Source: Rufibacter sp. LB8 (GTDB lineage Bacteria > Bacteroidota > Bacteroidia > Cytophagales > Hymenobacteraceae). Taken from it: a stretch of DNA of 64,000 nt. Every line of letters starts with the position of its first letter. The stretch's first letter is position 1. Shown here one piece after another: positions 58,518 through 64,000 of this stretch. The stretch covers positions 496,001-560,000 of the forward strand of contig NZ_JADALJ010000001.1 in the NCBI RefSeq assembly GCF_014876185.1, given 5' to 3'. Under the pieces are notes generated by a model, which was not told the origin of the DNA, searched no databases, and saw nothing but the letters and a program-made list of their open reading frames with translations. The position numbers were made by a program, and so were the translations under genes.

Positions 58518-59453
58518 TTAAAAAATGTTTGCGGCAATGCTTTCTTGCAGCGTAAGTGGCTGAGTGGCATAGTCCTGCGGTAAAAAGGGCTCGCCCAGCA
58601 GCTGTTCATATAATTCTATGTAGCGCTTAGAGATTTCTGAAACCTTGGCCTCTGTCATGTGGGGGATTGACTGACCTTCCTTGCCCTGAAAACCGTTCTC
58701 AATCAACCATTGACGCACAAACTCCTTAGAAAGTTGCCGCTGCGGCTGGCCACTTTCCTGCCGCGCCTGGTAACCTTCTGAATAAAAGAACCTTGACGAA
58801 TCTGGCGTGTGAATTTCATCTATCACGTAAATCACACCGTCTGCCTTCCCGAATTCATACTTGGTGTCTACCAAAATCAGGCCACGTTCTGCGGCCAGCT
58901 CTGAACCGCGCTGGAACAAGGCGCGCGTGTACGCTTCCAACTGTTTATAATCTGCTTCTGAGACAATGCCCTGGCGCAGGATTTCTTCACGGGAAATGTC
59001 TTCGTCGTGGCCTTCGGCGGCTTTGGTGGTGGGGGTGATGATAGGCTCCGGGAAAGGATCGTTCTCGCGCAAACCTTCAGGCATGTCAACTCCGCATAAA
59101 GTACGTTTGCCGGCACTGTACTCGCGCCAGGCGTGGCCAGCCAGATAGCCTCTGATCACCATCTCCACTTTAAACGTCTCGCATTGCTTGCCTATGGTCA
59201 CGTTGGGCGCCGGGTGGCTAATGACCCAGTTAGGCACCACGTCTTTGGTAGCCGCCAGGAACTTGGCCGCAATCTGGTTCAGCACCTGGCCTTTGTAGGG
59301 GATGGCGCGCGGCAGCACCACATCAAACGCCGAGATTCGGTCTGTGGCCACCATGGCCAGGCGGTCCTGGAAATAATAGACGTCCCGCACCTTACCCCTG
59401 TAAAAGCCGGTTTGCTGCGCGAATTCAAAATTGGTCTCTTTTAACGCTTGCAT
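58518..59453 (-). CDS. purC: Phosphoribosylaminoimidazole-succinocarboxamide synthase
   Basis: A 311-residue SAICAR synthetase, longer than E. coli PurC but typical of the Bacteroidota/eukaryote-like form. GKVRDVYYF and [15 protein letters not shown] are in the N-terminal ATP-binding part, [13 protein letters not shown] and [11 protein letters not shown] in the core and [15 protein letters not shown] near residue 215. I chose the ATG at 59451-59453, which sits about 10 nt after the promoter start; an ATG 39 bp earlier lies inside the promoter. Confidence 0.95.
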   Translation of the reverse strand: MQALKETNFEFAQQTGFYRGKVRDVYYFQDRLAMVATDRISAFDVVLPRAIPYKGQVLNQIAAKFLAATKDVVPNWVISHPAPNVTIGKQCETFKVEMVIRGYLAGHAWREYSAGKRTLCGVDMPEGLRENDPFPEPIITPTTKAAEGHDEDISREEILRQGIVSEADYKQLEAYTRALFQRGSELAAERGLILVDTKYEFGKADGVIYVIDEIHTPDSSRFFYSEGYQARQESGQPQRQLSKEFVRQWLIENGFQGKEGQSIPHMTEAKVSEISKRYIELYEQLLGEPFLPQDYATQPLTLQESIAANIF

Positions 59454-59470
59454 AGGAAAAGATAATGTGG

Positions 59471-59500
59471 CAAAGTTAGAAAAGGATACCAACCCTACAA
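59471..59500 (-). promoter_or_regulatory. Promoter of purC
   Basis: On the minus strand TTG (59498-59500), 19-bp spacer, then TAACTTTG (59471-59478), an exact -33/-7 arrangement. Transcription would start around 59464, giving a very short leader of about 10 nt. Confidence 0.75.
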
Positions 59501-59555
59501 GCCGATGCAGTTGTTATCAAATGATTAAGGTTTTATTTTCTGTCGTTTTCAAAGA

Positions 59556-59600
59556 TTTCCGTTTTTGCCCTCGTTTCCGGAAATGAAGCCAAAAACGCAT
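59556..59600. repeat. Dispersed palindrome, copy 27
   Basis: Left arm CCGTTTTTGCCCTCGTTT, centre CCGG, right arm AAATGAAGCCAAAAACG with mismatches. It lies in the divergent purC-met gap, 56 bp upstream of the purC promoter. Confidence 0.82.
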
Positions 59601-59615
59601 TTCAGAAAGGTCACG

Positions 59616-59631
59616 CCGTTCCGCGGAACGG
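59616..59631. other. Perfect 16-bp palindrome
   Basis: CCGTTCCGCGGAACGG, directly after copy 27. It could be an operator half-site pair or a cruciform. No neighbour suggests a use. Confidence 0.5.
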
Positions 59632-59678
59632 TTAGTCTACTTTAAAACTGGAAAGCCACTTTCAGAAACAGGCATAAT

Positions 59679-59905
59679 TTGAAAGCAGTATTGCTAGGAT
59701 TGGTTGCTTAGCCTTTGTTGGTGTTTTCAGTTACAAGCAAAAGAAAGCCATTCCGTTTGTTGGTGATAATACCAACAAAGGCGGTGTGATTGCAAAGCCT
59801 ACTTGCGTTTATGCCGATTCCCCGTTTTTGGCTTCATTTCTGAAAATGAGGCCGAAAACGGAAACCAACTTACACCAAATCAAATTAAGCTACAATCCTT
59901 TATAG
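59679..59905 (+). pseudogene. Frame-broken small exported protein, ending in a palindrome copy
   Basis: The first frame, from TTG at 59679, reads LKAVLLGLVA and meets TAG at 59709-59711. In the adjacent frame the text continues AFVGVFSYKQKKAIPFVGD and then GGVIAKPTCVYADS. Restoring one lost T in GCT-TAGCC gives GLVALAFVGVFSYKQKK, a normal signal peptide. From 59822 the frame runs through palindrome copy 28 to a stop at 59903-59905, so the original C-terminus has been replaced or cut off. No ATG is present. I do not recognise the family. Confidence 0.5.
59822..59861. repeat. Dispersed palindrome, copy 28
   Basis: Left arm CCGTTTTTGGCTTCATTT, centre CTGA, right arm AAATGAGGCCGAAAACGG; all positions pair if G-T wobbles are allowed. 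It lies at the 3' end of the broken small gene, upstream of the met promoter. Confidence 0.88.
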
Positions 59906-60014
59906 CTGTAAAAAATGCTAATTAAAGTTAGGTTATGATATTGAATTGTTAAGCAATGGTTGGCTTGGTTGCGAGCATCGTAAAAAAAATATTCGTAAAA
60001 AATTTTAAAAATAA

Positions 60015-60045
60015 TTTGGAGATTAAAAACTGGGGCCTACATTTG
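60015..60045 (+). promoter_or_regulatory. Promoter of the methionine operon
   Basis: TTTG (60015-60018), 19-bp spacer, TACATTTG (60038-60045): a perfect Bacteroidota housekeeping promoter. Transcription should begin near 60051, about 25 nt ahead of the riboswitch. Confidence 0.85.
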
Positions 60046-60075
60046 CAGTATCAAGTCAATTATTCCGGTAGTTGA

Positions 60076-60165
60076 TTTATAAAGAAGAGCGGAGAGACAG
60101 GCTCAATGAAGCTCTAGCAACCTACTAAGAGGTAAGGTGCTAAGTCCTGATCCCAGATGACATAT
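60076..60165 (+). ncRNA. SAM-I (S-box) riboswitch
   Basis: The conserved S-box blocks occur in order: AGAGCGGAGAGAC near 60085, GGCTCAATGAAGCT and CTAGCAACC around 60100-60122, then AAGGTGCTAAGTCC around 60134-60147 and GATGA before 60161. SAM binding would repress the downstream met genes. The closing stem and the expression platform are not obvious: no terminator with T-run directly follows, but CCCAG (60152) can pair with CTGGG (60170). The Cys-rich ORF begins 30 nt later. Confidence 0.88.
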
Positions 60166-60194
60166 TGCGCTGGGGAATATAAATTGATACGAAG

Positions 60195-60332
60195 ATGGAA
60201 AACACCCACACTCCCACTTCTGACAAGTACAAGTCGCTGCCACGCGTAGCGCAACATGGTTACACCCTTTCTTTCTGCGCCACGCTGGAGACACGAATGC
60301 CCATGACGGGTATTTGTTGCTGTTGTCGCTAA
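60195..60332 (+). CDS. Cys-rich leader peptide, candidate attenuator ORF
   Basis: ATG at 60195, TAA at 60330-60332, 45 residues, beginning MENTHTPTSDK and ending FCATLETR then MPMTGICCCCR. Four consecutive Cys codons (TGT TGC TGT TGT) lie one codon before the stop. It sits between the SAM riboswitch and metY, whose product makes homocysteine or cysteine from O-acetylhomoserine and sulfide. Poly-Cys leader peptides sensing cysteine are known in actinobacteria; a similar role here is inference. There is no signal peptide, and the position just ahead of metY argues against a free-standing gene. Confidence 0.6.
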   Translation: MENTHTPTSDKYKSLPRVAQHGYTLSFCATLETRMPMTGICCCCR

Positions 60333-60351
60333 TCCCCAATTCCTGCATTTT

Positions 60352-60405
60352 CTAGGGTTTTCCGCGTTTCCGCGACCGGTTGCGGCTATGCGTACCTTTC
60401 CCTAG
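60352..60405 (+). promoter_or_regulatory. Nested stem-loop between leader ORF and metY
   Basis: CTAGGG (60352-60357) pairs with CCCTAG (60400-60405), GCGT (60364) with ATGC (60388), and inside is a hairpin CCGCGA-CCGG-TTGCGG (60370-60385). The duplicated TTCCGCG (60360 and 60368) allows alternative pairing with TTGCGG. A T6 stretch follows at about 60424. This could form a ribosome-position-dependent switch; the folding is by eye only. Confidence 0.4.
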
Positions 60406-60437
60406 TGTCTCGGTATTATCACATTTTTTAAAAGTAA

Positions 60438-61784
<1,347 letters not shown>

Positions 61785-61792
61785 GAGTAACC

Positions 61793-62848
61793 ATGTTGAA
61801 AGGCCGCGTTTTTGAATACAACTTTGAATTTCCGTTGGAGTCTGGGCAAACATTGCCCGGCTTCCAACTTTTTTACACCACCTGGGGCACGCTCAACCAA
61901 GACAAGAGCAACGTCATCTGGGTGTGCCATGCGCTTACCGGCAACGCGTTTGTGAAAGACTGGTGGGGCGAGCTTTTTGGAGAAGGAAAAACCTTTGACC
62001 CGGCCACCCATTTCATTGTCTGCGCCAACACGCTGGGCGGTTGCTACGGCTCTACGGGTCCGCTTAGTTTGAACCCAGACACCGGCAAACCTTATTACCA
62101 CACGTTTCCGCAGCTTACTAATAGAGATGTAGCGCGGGCCTTTGATTACCTGCGCGAAGAACTGGGCATTGACCAGATTGATGTCTTGCTGGGTGGCTCT
62201 TTGGGCGGGCAACATGCCTTGGAATGGTCCATCATTCGGCCGGAGGCGGTGAGGCGCCTGGTGCAGGTGGCCTCTAACGCGCAGCAAACGCCCTGGGGCA
62301 TTGCCCTGAATGAAAGCCAGCGCATGGCCATTGAGCAAGACGTAACCTGGCAATTGAACACCGATGACGCCGGTCTGAACGGCATGAAAACGGCGCGTTC
62401 CATCGCCTTACTTTCTTACCGCAACTACCAGGCTTACAACGGTGGCCAACAGGAGAACAGCCTTGAAAAGCTGAACCACTTCAGGGCGGCTACTTACCAG
62501 CAATACCAGGGCGAAAAACTGGCCAACCGCTTTAATGCCTTTACCTACTGGCACCTCACCAAAATGATGGACAGCCACCACGTGGGCCGGGGCCGGGGCG
62601 GCGTGGAAAATGCCCTGCGCCAGGTACTAGCCGAAACGTTGGTGATTGGCGTGGATTCTGATTTGCTGTTCCCCCTACCAGAGCAGCGGTTGGTGGCACG
62701 GCACATTCCCAATGCCACGTTCCAGGTAATCAGGTCAGGTTTTGGGCACGACGGTTTTCTTTTGGAGGCTGGTCAGTTGCAGGAGGCACTAGAAACTTTT
62801 TTAAAGAAAAAACCACAGAGAAAGACATGGATTCCAACCGTATTCTAA
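61793..62848 (+). CDS. metX: Homoserine O-acetyltransferase
   Basis: A 351-residue alpha/beta-hydrolase-fold acyltransferase giving metY its substrate. The nucleophile Ser is in LLGGSLGGQHALEW near residue 140, and the catalytic His is in GFGHDGFLLE near the C-terminus. WWGELFGEGKTFDP and NTLGGCYGSTGP are family hallmarks. Acetyl versus succinyl donor is inferred from pairing with metY. Its last 22 bp overlap the start of hom, indicating translational coupling. Confidence 0.95.
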   Translation: MLKGRVFEYNFEFPLESGQTLPGFQLFYTTWGTLNQDKSNVIWVCHALTGNAFVKDWWGELFGEGKTFDPATHFIVCANTLGGCYGSTGPLSLNPDTGKPYYHTFPQLTNRDVARAFDYLREELGIDQIDVLLGGSLGGQHALEWSIIRPEAVRRLVQVASNAQQTPWGIALNESQRMAIEQDVTWQLNTDDAGLNGMKTARSIALLSYRNYQAYNGGQQENSLEKLNHFRAATYQQYQGEKLANRFNAFTYWHLTKMMDSHHVGRGRGGVENALRQVLAETLVIGVDSDLLFPLPEQRLVARHIPNATFQVIRSGFGHDGFLLEAGQLQEALETFLKKKPQRKTWIPTVF

Positions 62849-64000
62849 AAATAGGCTTGTTCGGGTTTGGCTGCGTAGGGCAGGGGCTGTATGATATTCT
62901 GGAGCGCGAAACCCAGTTGCCGTTTCAGATTGAGAAAATCTGCGTGAAAGACCCCACCAAGGTGCGTCCGCTAAGCCCGGAATATTTTACCTATGACGCC
63001 GAGGAAGTCTTGCAAGATGACCGGTTGGATCTGCTGGTGGAAGCCATTAGTGATGCCCAAGAAGCTTACCAGATTGTGACTGCCGCGCTCCGGAAAGGCA
63101 AACGCGTGGTCACCGCCAACAAAAAACTGGTGGCGTTCCATCTGCCCGAGTTGTTGGCGCTGCAGCAGGAATTTGGCGGCGTGCTGTTGTATGAAGCAGC
63201 AGTGGCCGGCGGCATTCCCATCATTAGAGCCGTGGAAGAATATTTCGCGAATGAACCTTTGGTGCGCGTACACGGCATTCTGAACGGTTCATCCAATTAC
63301 ATCCTGAGCCAGATTTTCCAGCAACAGAAGCCGTACCATGAAGCCCTGAAAGAAGCCCAGGACAAAGGCTTCGCCGAACTGGACCCGTGGCTGGACGTGG
63401 CCGGCGCCGATTCCCGGCACAAACTATGCATCTTAACGGCCCACGCCTTCGGGAGAACGCTGGCGCCGGAGGAAGTCGCTTTCTTCGGGATTGATTTCCT
63501 GGGCCAGCGCGACCTTGACTTCGCGAAGCACAACAATAGCAGCATTAAATTAATAGCCTCGGTGCACGTGACGCCAGAAGGAGAATTGGTGCCGTTGGTG
63601 CTGCCCAGCCTGGTAAAAGCCACTGATGACCTTAACGTTGTAGAGCAGGAATTCAACGGTGTGGTAGTGCAGGGAGCCTATTCTGGGCCGCAATTGTTCA
63701 AAGGCCGCGGCGCGGGCGGGCACCCCACGGGTGCGGCGGTGTTGTCTGATGTGATTTCCATCAGTAAAGACTACCAGTACGGGTACCGAAAATTAAACCA
63801 GACGCTAAGAATACCTGCCTTGGCGCTGGACCATACCCTTGAAGTGTACCTCAGAACATCAGACCCAGCTTTGTTTGACACTCTGGAATTAGAGCACCAG
63901 CAGATTATTGAGTGCGCGCCAGATGCCGAGGCCGTTGTGGGGACTGTTACCCTGGGGAATTTAGTGCAGCACCAGGACAAAATTCGCGAAGCCGGTGCTT
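62827..64000 (+). CDS. hom: Homoserine dehydrogenase, partial at window edge
   Basis: At least 391 residues, open to the end of the window. The NAD(P) loop GLFGFGCVGQGLYDIL is near residue 10, VVTANKKLVAFH near 98, and GILNGSSNYILSQIF followed by GFAELDPWLDVAGAD, the substrate site, near 155-200. It reduces aspartate semialdehyde to homoserine. The last part (about 320 onward) looks like an ACT-type extension (YLRTSDPALFDTLE). Start: ATG at 62827 inside the metX end. Confidence 0.94.
   Translation, partial: MDSNRILKIGLFGFGCVGQGLYDILERETQLPFQIEKICVKDPTKVRPLSPEYFTYDAEEVLQDDRLDLLVEAISDAQEAYQIVTAALRKGKRVVTANKKLVAFHLPELLALQQEFGGVLLYEAAVAGGIPIIRAVEEYFANEPLVRVHGILNGSSNYILSQIFQQQKPYHEALKEAQDKGFAELDPWLDVAGADSRHKLCILTAHAFGRTLAPEEVAFFGIDFLGQRDLDFAKHNNSSIKLIASVHVTPEGELVPLVLPSLVKATDDLNVVEQEFNGVVVQGAYSGPQLFKGRGAGGHPTGAAVLSDVISISKDYQYGYRKLNQTLRIPALALDHTLEVYLRTSDPALFDTLELEHQQIIECAPDAEAVVGTVTLGNLVQHQDKIREAGA

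Noticed and set aside
48-59861. CRISPR array
   Set aside because: The repeats are single, dispersed and several hundred to several thousand bases apart, without regular spacers or cas genes.
48-59861. Recurring peptide segments GSFLEMKPKT and GLISRNEPEN in short reading frames
   Set aside because: These are translations of the palindrome in different frames, not a protein family; small ORFs containing them were left out unless otherwise supported.
48-59861. Classic REP/RAYT signature at the palindromes
   Set aside because: No conserved GTAG-type tetranucleotide was found beside the stems and no RAYT transposase is in the window, so membership of that class is not claimed.

Overview
The window looks like a chromosomal segment from a Bacteroidota bacterium, most likely the Hymenobacteraceae/Cytophagales side (Rufibacter-like; this placement is an inference). 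The evidence is promoters with TTG/TTTG at -33 and TAnnTTTG at -7, few Shine-Dalgarno sequences, a split two-gene transketolase, RqcH-like NFACT, Mpl, DUF1206, DUF2200, DUF6370, S9/S41/M23/M48 peptidases and many small lipoproteins. No transposase, phage gene or CRISPR array is visible. Most of the DNA is a densely packed housekeeping and conserved-hypothetical backbone.

Layout. 0.1-2 kb: phzF-like gene and DUF1206 membrane protein. 2-3.3 kb: AT-rich gap and tRNA-Leu(GAG). 3.3-11.6 kb: leftward run of a 1754-residue hybrid PAS/GAF histidine kinase, a receiver protein, a small unknown, a PhnP-like hydrolase and an NFACT protein. 11.8-13.8 kb: glycosyltransferase and miaA. 14-21 kb: pfkA, TerB-like protein, SLC13 permease, class III aminotransferase, and a sigma/anti-sigma-like/Spy-like operon. 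21.8-25.7 kb: the two transketolase halves with a VWA protein between them, then a peroxiredoxin. 25.8-33.5 kb: lipoprotein, M23 and M48 peptidases, FAH-family protein, exonuclease, mpl, barrel-like protein. 33.7-39.8 kb: lipoproteins, dnaB, small conserved proteins, S41 peptidase. 40-41.5 kb: two MsrB proteins and an MsrA-like protein without its catalytic cysteine. 41.7-59.5 kb: S9 peptidase, UlaG-like hydrolase, GH2, phosphoglucomutase, hppD, trpS, YhhQ-like transporter, rnz, STAS protein, purC. 59.5-64 kb: methionine operon metY-metX-hom behind a SAM-I riboswitch and a short ORF ending in four cysteines.

The most striking feature is a family of about 28 short dispersed palindromes of about 40 bp, roughly one per 2.3 kb. 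The left arm is CCGTTTTCGGGCTCATTT, the centre CTGG or CCAG, and the right arm the reverse complement. Apart from one that overlaps the end of an aminotransferase gene, all copies are intergenic. About 24 of 28 share a gap with at least one gene 3' end, often within 0-6 bp of the stop codon, and many abut or share an arm with a Rho-independent terminator. Some copies have matched changes in both arms or copy-specific complementary flanks, which suggests that pairing is maintained.

The second notable region is the met leader: promoter, S-box riboswitch, Cys-rich ORF and further stem-loops before metY. It suggests dual sensing of SAM and cysteine. Two short frame-broken gene remnants (about 15.8 kb and 59.7 kb) and a separate GGCTTTAGCC-type composite inverted repeat (21.7 kb) were also found by reading the gaps.
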